Of a stretch of 64,000 bases of DNA, positions 10,503-20,366 are shown one piece after another. Each line of letters begins with the position of its first letter. Position 1 is the stretch's first letter. A model generated the notes under the pieces. It had not been told where the DNA came from, searched no databases, and saw only the letters and a program-made list of their open reading frames with translations. Source of the DNA: Pomphorhynchus laevis (taxonomy: Eukaryota; Acanthocephala; Palaeacanthocephala; Echinorhynchida; Pomphorhynchidae); contig WNNJ02001361.1 of the NCBI GenBank assembly GCA_012934845.2, forward strand, positions 1-64,000. The letters run 5' to 3'. The translations under genes were made by a program, and so were the position numbers.

Positions 10503-11557
10503 AATAAAACCTAGGTTCATATGTAGTGCGTTTAAATGTACATTAAAACCACTTTCTGTCTATATGAATAAAATACTTAAAGTAATTAAAGCACACTTTA
10601 AAAAATATTGCAAGGTAATCGAAATTAATACTGGTATAAAACACTATTTCAGTATTAATTCTACAAAAGAATTTTTAGAACAGACAAAAGGAATAAATTT
10701 TCAAAATATAAATACATACGATTTTAGTACGCTTTATACAAATCTAGATTTAGTAGATATTAAAGAAGCGTTAGTAAAATTAATTAATCTTATATTCGGA
10801 AAAAGATATACATATATATGTTATAATAATTATAACGCCTATCTAACAAAAATTAAACCATCAAGTAAATATAAATATATGGATAAAATTGAATTAATAG
10901 AATCCTTAAATATTTTGATAAATCAAAATTATTTAAAAGTAGGGACATCTATATTTAGACAAGTAAAAGGTGTTCCAATGGGTGGTAATAGTAGCCCAAT
11001 TATAGCTGACTTGTTTTTAAGCTTTATAGAATATGAATTTGTTCATAACTGTGTAAAAACTAAATCTAAACAATATAAATATATGAAATATATGTTTCGA
11101 TACATTGATGATATATGTGTATTTAATTCTAATAATTTTTATTCAATTAGTTTATCCAGAAAGCCTTATTCTTAACAAAACCAATATTAATGATAAAGAT
11201 GGTGTATATCTAGATATGAACATTAAATTAACATTAACTAAAACTACTATTAATTTATATCGTAAAGATGACATATTTAAATTCACAAGAAACATATTTT
11301 TGCATGAGCATTCATGCATACCATATAATATAAAATATAATACATTAAATAATGAAATTTTAAGAATTGCAACAATATGTAATGATATTGGCTTTCTTCA
11401 AAATCATTTAAATAATTTAATAGATACATATTTTAAACTAGGTTACTATAAAAATAACATCAAGCAGAAAATAGTAAAATATATAAATCAACACAATAAT
11501 ATAAAGAATAAATTTAAACTCTTAAGTGGCAAATTTTTATGGATGGATAATAAATAA
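10503..11557 (+). pseudogene. Naiad RT C-terminal half with an 8-base deletion
   Basis: First frame (to 11175): FICSAFKCTLKPLSVY, DFSTLYTNLDLVDI (palm Asp), VKGVPMGGNSSPIIADL, YMFRYIDDICVFN (Asp pair). At about 11147 eight bases present in the copies at 28320 and 33540 are missing, shifting the frame. The C-terminal 130 residues continue in the frame of 11105-11557 (LDMNIKLTLTKTTINLYR, FTRNIFLHEHSCIPY). Copy 2 has the same deletion, so both came from one defective template. Confidence 0.85.
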
Positions 11558-11624
11558 TATACTTTGTATTAGAATAAGATACTAGATAGTTATTTCAGAG
11601 GAAATACATCATTAGCATGTATTT

Positions 11625-11706
11625 GGCCCCGCTGCTATGTTGGGTAGAGGAGTTAGGGGCCGAAACCTGATAGCATAGCAGTTCCTCCTGATGACCTCTA
11701 ATTCTT
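11625..11706 (+). ncRNA. Conserved Naiad RNA module (permuted hammerhead-like), copy 1
   Basis: Three helices can be drawn. A: GGCCCC (11625-11630) with GGGGCC (11656-11661). B: CTGCTATG (11632-11639) with CATAGCAG (11674-11681). C: AGGAGTTAGGGG (11648-11659) with CCTCTAATTCTT (11695-11706), twelve pairs including three G-U. A and C compete for the GGGG tract. GAAAC follows GGCC at 11662 and CTGATGA sits at 11688-11694 just before the C strand, the order of a type II hammerhead. It is repeated at 15130, 20655, 21066, 27437, 28758 and 34024. Function is inferred only from conservation. Confidence 0.65.
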
Positions 11707-11935
11707 ATTCTGATACAACGTCTGTTATTTATTAGTCAATTCATAAAAATGACGTTTATTTTAAATTTCAATTTTTTATTTTAACTTGATATAAATTATA
11801 GAAAATCTAAAAACAATTATTAATTTTATTATTTAATTATTAAATTTTGATTTAGCATTATTATGTTTTGTTTTTTTATAATTATATAACAATACGTAGA
11901 CTCAGTTAGCTGATTTAATTTGTTCTACCGACATG

Positions 11936-12354
11936 TTAATTTTGACATGTGGACTTTGTTTTCCCGGTAATATGACCTCTGTGAGAAATACTGAAACTAT
12001 GTATTATTGGTTACGACTTTACTATTATTTTTTCTTATTTTCAAACAAGTTTGATGAATTATTAATTCTTAAAAAAGGGAGAAGTTTGCATCCCAAGGTG
12101 TTTACACTTTAAAATGTAAACTGCTTCACGTGATCACGTTTAAGAGACCAGGTAATGGCCAATAGCTAGGTCGCGTAGCGCGTGGAGTGAAGGTGGTAGA
12201 TCTTTATAGATCTTGTTCCAGCCTGCAACCGCCTTAAGCAGGGCAGCCCCCTGTCGGATGCTGCTGGTTGGCCCGTTGTAAGTTTAGTCTGAGTCAACTA
12301 AACTAGGTGGCGACACCGAAAAAGCAACGTTAAAAATTATGACTTAAAAGTTAC
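11936..12354 (+). promoter_or_regulatory. 5' untranslated region of Naiad copy 2, structured
   Basis: From about 12110 the composition becomes much less AT-rich than the ORF. It holds a self-complementary AGATCTTTATAGATCT and a GGTG-GCGA-CACC hairpin with a GNRA loop (12306-12317) followed at once by GAAA. The ORF ATG lies 34 bases later. This is where a PLE promoter and RNA-processing signals would be expected; none is proven. Confidence 0.5.
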
Positions 12355-14679
12355 ATGTACTCAACCATATTGGAAAAATACGTAAGTACTAATGATTTCA
12401 ATTTTAGATCTTTTAAATGTAACAGAAAAAATTGTATAGTTTGTGATGTTATAAATAATAATAATTGTATCGTAAGTAATACGACAAACAAATGTTTTTC
12501 ATTAAATATTAATAATAATTGTAACTGCAATACCGCAGGTGTAGTGTATCTAATACAATATACATGTGGATTGCAATATATAGGAAAAACATATCAAATG
12601 TTAAAAACTAGGTTTAGGCAACACATATATAATATACAGCATAATAGTCAAACTATATTTCATAAACATATGAGATTAATAGGACATGATATTAAAAACT
12701 GTAAATTATTTATTTTAGAACATATTATCGAAGAAAACATTTCAATATTAAATCAAAAACTATTAGAAAAAGAAGATTTTTGGATTAAAACGCTTAATTC
12801 CATGTACCCATTAGGATTGAATGACGTGGTACAAGGAATTGGCAGAAGTAGTATAATACATAATAAACAACTATATTATAATAATCCGGTTAAACGCAAA
12901 CCAAGAAGTCATGGTGATAAAAGGAATAGGAAAAATAGAGTTAAAAATATTAAAAAAGATATGTATATAAATGAACAATTAGAAATATTAAAACAACTTT
13001 TAAGTGATAATAAGCTAAAAGATCTTTATGTAAATATAAGAAGTTTTTCTAAAGATATCATATGTTCAATAAATCAAAAATTAATTAACGACTATGATAG
13101 GCTAAGTTGTATAATAGACAGTTATTGTAATACAAAATACTATAATCGTACAATAAATGTAAATAATAACAATAGAAAATATACATTAACCATAAACTTC
13201 ATTAATAAATGTATAGATAACATAAATATAGCCGGACTTTTAAATAATTCTAAAAGTAAAGAAATAATAGGGTCAGATTTAAGTAAATATATTCCTAAAA
13301 TAAGGTATAAACTCCTACCACCATTAGGACGAAAAATTTGTAATTATAATAAAGAATTAAAATCAATATGTAACGATAATATTAGAAACATAATGGAAAC
13401 AGAATGCAATTGTAAAAGTCTTAGTTTTGATAAAATAAATGAACATATATGTACCCATAATCTAGAATTAATTGAAAATTGTGAATTAAGAAAGCTGCTA
13501 TCAAAAGGGTATAAATATAGATTAAATAATAACAACGACAAAAATAAAATTTACAATTCGTTATATAATAACTTAAATGATTACTTTAGTAAGCTGATTA
13601 ATAGTGAAAGCTCGAATATATCTAAGATAAAAATTTGGAAAGATTATATATTTGATAAAATTAAAAATAAAATGAAAATAACAAACAATTATAAAAGGAA
13701 AGATAAAATTAATAAAGATATGTATAAAGAACTTACTAAATTAAAGGATAACTATATAATAACAACTATTGATAAAGCTAGTAATAACTTTGTCTTCATA
13801 TGCAAAAAGCTTTATTATGATATACTAATGAAAGAGGTTAATTCTAATGATTTAAATGTAAATCCAACATATGAACGTAGTGAGTTGAGTTTAGAAACAA
13901 TTATTACAAGTCACTGTTCTATAATGGATAAAAAGGGTATAAAGGTTGAATTAGATAATAAAACTATACCTATATTATATTGGAATCCAAAATTACATAA
14001 AAATCCAATAAAACCTAGGTTCATATGTAGTGCGTTTAAATGTACATTAAAACCACTTTCTGTCTATATGAATAAAATACTTAAAGTAATTAAAGCACAC
14101 TTTAAAAAATATTGCAAGGTAATCGAAATTAATACTGGTATAAAACACTATTTCAGTATTAATTCTACAAAAGAATTTTTAGAACAGACAAAAGGAATAA
14201 ATTTTCAAAATATAAATACATACGATTTTAGTACGCTTTATACAAATCTAGATTTAGTAGATATTAAAGAAGCGTTAGTAAAATTAATTAATCTTATATT
14301 CGGAAAAAGATATACATATATATGTTATAATAATTATAACGCCTATCTAACAAAAATTAAACCATCAAGTAAATATAAATATATGGATAAAATTGAATTA
14401 ATAGAATCCTTAAATATTTTGATAAATCAAAATTATTTAAAAGTAGGGACATCTATATTTAGACAAGTAAAAGGTGTTCCAATGGGTGGTAATAGTAGCC
14501 CAATTATAGCTGACTTGTTTTTAAGCTTTATAGAATATGAATTTGTTCATAACTGTGTAAAAACTAAATCTAAACAATATAAATATATGAAATATATGTT
14601 TCGATACATTGATGATATATGTGTATTTAATTCTAATAATTTTTATTCAATTAATTTATTTAGAAAGCCTTATTCTTAA
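12355..14679 (+). CDS. Naiad-type PLE protein: N-terminal GIY-YIG endonuclease and reverse transcriptase
   Basis: 774 codons in one frame. Residues 22-30 hold a CX4CX2C zinc-type cluster. GIY-YIG domain at about 62-147: GVVYLI (V63-Y65), QYIGKT (Y75-G77), R86/R88, and E140 in LEKEDFW. A linker has the CNC motif at 351-353, the CxC signature of N-terminal-EN PLEs. RT: D624 in DFSTLYTNLD, GVPMGG from 707, YIDD 751-754. This permuted order (EN before RT) defines Naiad/Chlamys PLEs, whose RTs are related to telomerase; canonical PLEs have EN at the end. The nuclease nicks target DNA and the RT copies element RNA there. The ATG at 12355 is the first in frame. The last six codons (NLFRKPYS region) are out of frame because of an 8-base deletion near 14655; the thumb and C-terminus continue in another frame. 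Confidence 0.93.
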   Translation: MYSTILEKYVSTNDFNFRSFKCNRKNCIVCDVINNNNCIVSNTTNKCFSLNINNNCNCNTAGVVYLIQYTCGLQYIGKTYQMLKTRFRQHIYNIQHNSQTIFHKHMRLIGHDIKNCKLFILEHIIEENISILNQKLLEKEDFWIKTLNSMYPLGLNDVVQGIGRSSIIHNKQLYYNNPVKRKPRSHGDKRNRKNRVKNIKKDMYINEQLEILKQLLSDNKLKDLYVNIRSFSKDIICSINQKLINDYDRLSCIIDSYCNTKYYNRTINVNNNNRKYTLTINFINKCIDNINIAGLLNNSKSKEIIGSDLSKYIPKIRYKLLPPLGRKICNYNKELKSICNDNIRNIMETECNCKSLSFDKINEHICTHNLELIENCELRKLLSKGYKYRLNNNNDKNKIYNSLYNNLNDYFSKLINSESSNISKIKIWKDYIFDKIKNKMKITNNYKRKDKINKDMYKELTKLKDNYIITTIDKASNNFVFICKKLYYDILMKEVNSNDLNVNPTYERSELSLETIITSHCSIMDKKGIKVELDNKTIPILYWNPKLHKNPIKPRFICSAFKCTLKPLSVYMNKILKVIKAHFKKYCKVIEINTGIKHYFSINSTKEFLEQTKGINFQNINTYDFSTLYTNLDLVDIKEALVKLINLIFGKRYTYICYNNYNAYLTKIKPSSKYKYMDKIELIESLNILINQNYLKVGTSIFRQVKGVPMGGNSSPIIADLFLSFIEYEFVHNCVKTKSKQYKYMKYMFRYIDDICVFNSNNFYSINLFRKPYS

Positions 14680-15055
14680 CAAAACTAATTTTAATAATAA
14701 ATACGGTGTGTATCTAGATATGAACATTAAATTAACATTAACTAAAACTACTATTAATTTATATCGTAAAGATGACATATTTAAATTTACAAGAAACATA
14801 TTTTTGCATGAGCATTCATGCATACCATATAATATAAAATATAATACATTAAATAATGAAATTTTAAGAATTGCAACAACATGTAATGATATTGGCTTTC
14901 TTCAAAATCATTTAAATAATTTAATAGATACATATTTTAAACTAGGTTACTATAAAAATAACATCAAGCAGAAAATAGTAAAATATATAAATCAACACAA
15001 TAATATAAAAAATAAATTTAAACTCTTAGAAAGGCAAATTTTTATGGATGGATAA
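14656..15055 (+). pseudogene. Naiad copy 2 RT C-terminus, frameshifted
   Basis: Continues the protein after the 8-base deletion: LESLILNKTNFNNKYGVYLD, INLYRKDDIFKFTRNIF, HEHSCIPYNIKYNTLNNEIL, ending near 15052. The intact version without the deletion is seen at 33480-33923, where YIDD runs straight into this region. A second small difference near 15030 changes the last residues compared with copy 1. Because the thumb is separated from the palm, copy 2 is unlikely to be autonomous. Confidence 0.85.
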
Positions 15056-15422
15056 TAAATAATATACTTTGTATTAGAATAAGATACTAGATAGTTATTT
15101 CAGAGGAAATACATCATTAGCATGTATTTGGCCCCGCTGCTATGTTGGGTAGAGGAGTTAGGGGCCGAAATCTGATAGCATAGCAGTTCCTCCTGATGAC
15201 CTCTAATTCTTATTCTGATACAAAGTCTGTGTTTTTTATTGGTCAATTCATAAAAATGACATTTATTTTAAATTTTATTTTTTTTTAACTTGATTTAAAT
15301 TATAGAAAATCTAAAAACAATTATTAATTTTATTATTTAATTATTAAATTTTGATTTAGCATTATTATGTTTTGTTTTGTTTATAATTATATTAAATACG
15401 TATACTCAGTTAGCTGATTATT
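15056..15422 (+). mobile_element. Naiad copy 2 3' region
   Basis: Non-coding 3' part matching 11560-11935, ending CTCAGTTAGCTGATT. RNA module at 15130-15211: GGCCCC 15130-15135, CTGCTATG 15137-15144, GGGGCC 15161-15166, CATAGCAG 15179-15186, then CTGATGA and CCTCTAATTCTT. The flank after 15422 is unrelated. Confidence 0.85.
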
Positions 15423-15502
15423 CTGGGATTTATTATATCTGAGATTTATTATAATACTATATTTATATTTTAAAAATAGCCAGATAATAACAAAAACTTT
15501 TA

Positions 15503-15530
15503 TAACGTTTCGGCTACTTCTTAGTTTTAA
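15503..15530 (-). ncRNA. Degenerate PLE terminal (hammerhead-like) motif
   Basis: Minus strand: CTAAGAAGTAGCCGAAACGTT, similar to the CTGAAGAAG...CGAAACG ends of other PLEs here (compare 48490-48530). No attached coding sequence. Confidence 0.35.
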
Positions 15531-16096
15531 CCCCTAGTTTCTTTTCTTTTAGTTCTTTTGAGAAATAGCTATAGATTAAAAATATCTATACAATTTGAGA
15601 ATGGCGCACTTAGCCGAAATTTTCTATGGACATAACGTCCAGTAAACGTATGTGTATATATAATAAAATGCTAACAGTATATTGGTGAGAATTACGTTTT
15701 AACTCTCAAACCAACGATAGTGATTATTCAAAACAATTTCAATTAATTGTCTAAATATGATATAATTTTTTTGTGTCAATAAATATCTTGTTAAGATAAG
15801 TTTTAACAGTTAGTCGTTACTCCTTGATTAAAAATTCTTAAACAATTCTATCATACATTTATAACTTATTCTGAAGCTATTGTAATCTGTAAATTACTTA
15901 ATGACAGCAAAATATAAAGAAATTAAAACAATTTTTTTTCTTAATTGACTTGTGTAAAACTTTATATAAAGAGCATTAAATCAAAAGTACATATCAAAAT
16001 GATTTACACAGGAGGTTATCATAGTTGTATTTTATGTTATTACTATTACATTCTTGGACGATGTCTTTTTGATAAATGTAGAGACTAATGCAACGA
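15531..16096. other. AT-rich spacer, nothing identified
   Basis: No ORF, repeat or RNA motif recognised. Confidence 0.5.
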
Positions 16097-16390
16097 CTAA
16101 ATGTCATCGACAATGTCCATTCGTAAATTTTCGAATTCTAGAGTCCGTTTCAATTTTATAGTATTGAAGTTCATTACTAAGTCTTCACTTTCTTCACTTC
16201 TATAAAGAGGTTTATTTATAAACTCTTGACGAAACTTTTCTAGTTGTTTAGAATTACTAATGCTACTGCATGAACGTTTAAAATTATTGGCTGAATTCAA
16301 TTCACTGTCATGGATTAGATCATCTGCATTCCGATCAGGCTCAAAGCTATCGATACTCATACACTTTCCTGTAGTCGCTAGAAAACTCAT
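16097..16390 (-). CDS. Small hypothetical protein (97 aa)
   Basis: Open from the ATG at 16390 (context GAAAATATGAG) to TGA/TAA at 16097. The protein is hydrophilic, Ser/Asn/Glu/Asp-rich at the front (SFEPDRNADDLIHDSELNSA, then RSCSSISNSKQ) and ends with a charged stretch, KLKRTLEFENLRMDIVDDI. No signal peptide or membrane segment. It does not resemble any mobile-element protein in the window, and its codon use is less extreme in AT than its surroundings. It may be one exon of a host gene or a single-exon gene. I do not recognise the family. Confidence 0.4.
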   Translation of the reverse strand: MSFLATTGKCMSIDSFEPDRNADDLIHDSELNSANNFKRSCSSISNSKQLEKFRQEFINKPLYRSEESEDLVMNFNTIKLKRTLEFENLRMDIVDDI

Positions 16391-17035
16391 ATTTTCTAAA
16401 CAAATATAAAATAATATAATGTATTATTAAACCGCATACATAAATAAATGTATTACTAAAGCCAAGAAACAACTGAAATTATTAATAAGTGAATCAAATG
16501 AAACTTGTTACAAATTGTAGATGAATCAATAGTTAATCAAGTATCCGATATTGCATAACCATTACAGAAAAACCATATGGAATGATGCCTTCTAATTAAC
16601 GGTTCCTAGCAACATCGTGTAACTAATTTTACTTATTGATATTGATTGCCGGTAGTTTTTGTGGCGATAGTCTGCAGCGATATGGTTTATAGATGAATTT
16701 TTGTTTATGGTCTTTGGAAAATGAAACTAATAGAACACATATCATTATATTTAATAATATATTATCTTTACGTCGATTAAACGTTCATACCAGCATTTTA
16801 GTAATTTATTTGAAAATATTTTTACAAATTTAAATATTCTTGATTTTAAACAAAAACAGAGAAGTGTATTTTCACGAAAATACCAATTCCAGCAGTAAGT
16901 TTCTAAACTTCACGCAACATTTACTCAATAATATGATCAAACATCCAATCAAACGGCAAAAAGTGGCGCGCTCATAAACAAAAAATGCAAATGCTATTTC
17001 GAGAAGGATGAGTCTAGCAGATTTAATGTTACCAT
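16391..17035. other. AT-rich spacer
   Basis: No element or gene recognised. It would hold the promoter of the small minus-strand ORF if that is a gene. Confidence 0.4.
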
Positions 17036-17039
17036 TACG

Positions 17040-18490
17040 TGCTTAATATATAATGCAAGGGGAACTAACAACTGTAAATCAAAGGAATCGGTTTACCTAT
17101 GTTCTTGTTACACTGGCGGTAGACAATACATATGAATCTCCATAACCAATCTCGTTTTAGAGTGACTTCAAGATCAGGGACTTATCTGTTACAGATATCT
17201 TTATTTCCTGGGTCTATTTCTGGGCACCTACAAATTCGTCGCTCTACTATCTTCTCGGGTCTGTCAGCTTTTGACAACCGTTCAAAGAGGAGAATTAGCC
17301 GTTACAATGCTTTCAGCCTCACCATCCGATGTAGTCGGCATCAATATTAGTCGTAATTTTTTACCCAGACGTAATCTGGTCCTATGTCGTAAATACCTAC
17401 GACCCATTTCGATTCAAAATTCCATCATCTCCGTCTGCAAAAAAGCGCTTGCGCGTAGAATCCGCGACAATTTAGGTATTCGTAACTTGATCCCGTAAAG
17501 TTTTCATGGGTTTATCAAAGTGCGCTCGGTCCATTTAGCACTAGGTAAAGTACATCAGTTTTGTCGGGATAACAGTCATCAACTCGCTGGGGTTGTTTTC
17601 CTCGACTTTTCTGCTGCATTTGACCGCGTCTCCATTCCCTTCGTTATCGCCTCTCTCATGCCACTCGGGTTGCCTGTGAGAATTGTTAACAAAGTGGAGA
17701 TCCTGCTGTATACCAAGCGTTTTTTCTATGAAGACCACCCTGATGCGCATCAGTTCTACCCTATTACGGTTGTGCCTCAAGGATCCCCACTTTATCCTAT
17801 CTTATATCTTGCTGCCACCATTGTACTATTCAATAATTTTAAATGTGATCAACATCTAGTTGTATACGCTGATGATACCACAACCCTGTTCACTGGACGC
17901 AGGTGCAATGATGAATGCTCGGACATCAGCCGTTTCTTTTTACGAATAAAAGACCAACTACACATATCCAATCTTGTTCTCAACTCCTCTAAATCGCAGG
18001 TGGTTGTATTTCATGGTGACCCTGCAACAAAGAAAAAAATAAAGAGACTCGCACTCTCAGCTCTATCTTCCATATTGACTAATCAACCACTCCCCACCTT
18101 CACAAGTTGAGTAAAATAACTGGGGTTCACTGTTACGGTGGACTGGTCGGCAAAAGCTAACTTCGATATACTCAAACGTATCCTGAAGAAAGCTAGGTGG
18201 GCTCTGAAACGAGCTCAGCATATGTCATAGAATGGGAAAACCCAAGTGCGTCTCTCGTGTACTTGGGTTATCTTGGGATTAGTCTTCTTTTCGAGATGAT
18301 GTTTCCCAGAGCAAATACTAAGGTTTATCAAGCTCCTCATCTCGCGATAACCTAGCATAGTCCGCATAGTTTGGACTCTTCTAATGGTGAAAGACCCCGG
18401 GTGGTTCAGGCGGAGAGCGGCGTGTTGGATTGGCTTGAGGGCTCAGATCCCGCTGGGCCTGTGGCCGTAACAAAGTTAAAGAAGCGAACG
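17040..18490 (+). mobile_element. LINE family B, copy 2 (RT and 3' end)
   Basis: 5'-truncated LINE of the same family as 2990-6005. The RT is better preserved. The end (18110-18490) includes GTGGTTCAGGCGGAGAGCGGCGTG, counterpart of the GTGCTTCAGAAGGAAGGTGGCGC of copy 1. The flanks lack an obvious target duplication. Confidence 0.8.
17132..18110 (+). pseudogene. LINE B reverse transcriptase, several frames
   Basis: Three successive frames. 17132-17350 (finger region, degraded). 17271-17498, with RPISIQNSIISVCKKALARR, a typical LINE RT motif after the fingers. 17520-18110, with VFLDFSAAFDRVSIP (motif A, Asp), VVPQGSPLYPILYL (motif B), HLVVYADDTTTLF (motif C, Asp pair) and SNLVLNSSKSQVVVF (thumb start). 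A stop (CCGTAA) and frame jump at 17498-17520 separate the last two. The family resembles Jockey/CR1-superfamily RTs. Confidence 0.85.
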
Positions 18491-18774
18491 AATTTTTAAC
18501 GACTGGCTATTTTATCGGCTATTTATATTGATCGTTAAGGTAAAGCTTTCTAGAGCACGCAGCATTATATCAATTTATTAAAGCAACTATACAATAAGAT
18601 TTATATAGATTTAGATTTTTAGGGATGCATTAAAATAGTTGGAAAACACTAATCGGCATAATAAAAGCTGATATTGTTTATGCAGATCACAACACATCAA
18701 CGCATTACTCAATCACCACTGTAAACGGTGAGTTATCTAATTCTAAATCGCCTGTTTTTCATTCGGCTATTATT

Positions 18775-18852
18775 CTTAAATAATCTGTAATAATTATTGT
18801 TAATAATTATTGTTAATAATCTGTAATAATTATTGTTAAATAATTTGTAATT
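18775..18852. repeat. Tandem repeat of TGTTAATAATTAT-like units
   Basis: Several units of AATAATTATTGTTAAT with interspersed AATCTGTAATAATTATTG, about 78 bases. Confidence 0.8.
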
Positions 18853-18855
18853 CTT

Positions 18856-18935
18856 CCGGCCGAATGGCGGAAGCGTGTGCATTGCGAACTCTATGTACGG
18901 GGTTCAAACCTCGAGCATGCACTATCTCTTGACTT
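18856..18935 (+). repeat. tRNA-like sequence, SINE head candidate
   Basis: CCGAATGGCGGAAGCGTGTG resembles an A box and GGTTCAAACCTCGAGC an excellent B box, with about 35 bases between them, as in tRNA-derived SINE heads or tRNA remnants. A full cloverleaf with acceptor stem could not be drawn, so it is not called a tRNA gene. Confidence 0.5.
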
Positions 18936-19852
18936 CTCTGTAAGCACACATCAAAGCCACAAAGTCGCGTTATCGAAAAACGTAAGGGCACCCAATGATG
19001 GAGCGGATTCACTTTAGATTATTATTAGAAATATAAGCGAGGGAATTCCCTTCGGGGATGCATCAAACATTATGCATCTGATGCTGGAGGCACGAAATTT
19101 TCTTATTGCAGACTCGATGTCAAGCATCATGTGGTAATTGGATATCTGATACAAAGATTAAGAAGTGCTCAACCTATATTACAAATAGCAATGCAACATG
19201 AAAATTACAGTGTATAATATAGCTTACAGTGAACGAAACCAATAATAAGGTTAACATTGATACGTAAATCAACATCCAGCCTTAATTGAATTTTAGATTT
19301 AACTATTCGAACATTCATACTTTCAATTCATAATTCTCAAAATTATACTTAGTGATAATGACGACGTATTTGAGTGTACAGTGTTAGCAAAAAATCATTA
19401 AAGGACATCGATGGGTTGAGCTTACGCCTAACTAGCTAAGTCTCAATTTGTCTGATAGGAATTCGAGTTATGGACTTAATTGAAGCTTAAAACTTGAAAA
19501 GATAATTCGTTGAAGATTATATTTGATATAATATGTTTTTATTTTCTTTAACCTTGTTTTAATCTAGATAAGTCGAAAGGCGCAGTGACTTGGTAAATTT
19601 CTCTACATTAATACATTATATACGGTGGTGTTATAATTAATTTCTGGAAATGTTTCTTATGTCTGATTTAATGCTTAACTAATTTTATCAATAAATAATA
19701 TAATTCAAAGTAATGCAGTAATTTTGATGATTTTTGCTAGCATACAGTACATAATTTCAAGGTTCTGACAAAAGCAAATACCTTTCAATATTAGATAATG
19801 CTGAGACAAGTAGTAGAAAAATACAACCAGAAACCAAGTAAACGATATATAT
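18936..19852. other. AT-rich spacer
   Basis: No gene seen. 19020-19140 is less AT-rich and contains GGAATTCCCTTCGGGGATGC, but no ORF or known motif was recognised. Confidence 0.4.
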
Positions 19853-19911
19853 GGTGCGAAAAATCGCTTGAAACTGAGGTTCAGGAGCCAAAGCTGGCTA
19901 CGATTGATTTT
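19853..19911 (-). repeat. Dispersed repeat R2, copy 3 (inverted)
   Basis: Reverse complement reads AAATCAATCGTAGCCAGC, then GGCTCCTGAACC and GCGATTTTTCGC, matching 1540-1597 with several differences. Confidence 0.7.
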
Positions 19912-20011
19912 TATTCCATTTTAAATATAAACGGAAAATTCATTATTCAGAAAATTACAATTTTCTGAAGATTCTAAAAGAGGTTAGCGAAATATGGATA
20001 GATATTGTCTG

Positions 20012-20275
20012 ATAAGCAAGTTTCCAGTTTACGAACTTTTTACCACTGCAACTTAAGCAAATGATCGGAAATTCTCTTTTTTAAAAATCACTCAGGCAGC
20101 CGAAACGTCATCGAGATGGCTCATACTACTGATGAGCACTGTCGGTACTCTGACGTATAGTAGTGACTAATAATATGCTGATTGTTGAGTGTAGTCCAGT
20201 AAAGTACAAACAGCAGTTTTTAACATATTGCCGCATTCAAATGGAATCCTGGACCATTGTTTTTCAAGCATATTT
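20012..20275 (+). repeat. PLE terminal repeat R3, copy 1
   Basis: About 260 bases shared with 53462-53730: AAGCAAGTTTCCAGTTTACG, then CAGGCAGCCGAAACGTC, GATGGCTCATACTACTGATGAGC, GTTGAGTGTAGTCCAGT. At 53713 the same sequence runs into a PLE RT fragment, so R3 is probably the leader or terminal repeat of that PLE. GAAAC at 20101 precedes CTGATGA at 20135. Confidence 0.7.
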
Positions 20276-20366
20276 GAGTCAAAATGTAATATACATGCCG
20301 AATCCTTTCAAGGATCCAACGAACGACGCGATGCTGCAACACATGAATCGCCTGATATAAATAGAG

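Larger units (their letters stand above)
10503..11935 (+). mobile_element. Naiad-type PLE, copy 1, 5' truncated
   Basis: From 10503 it matches Naiad copy 2 from about 14010 onward: second half of the RT, 3' region and the end GACTCAGTTAGCTGATTT. It stands directly before the complete copy 2 in the same direction. A 5'-truncated copy in tandem with a full one is a known PLE arrangement, in which the shared sequence acts as a pseudo-LTR. Confidence 0.88.

Noticed and set aside
12355-14679. Selenocysteine (in-frame UGA) recoding as reported for some Naiads
   Set aside because: The frame has no internal UGA; nothing supports recoding here.
18856-18935. True tRNA gene
   Set aside because: B box is good, but acceptor and anticodon stems cannot be drawn.
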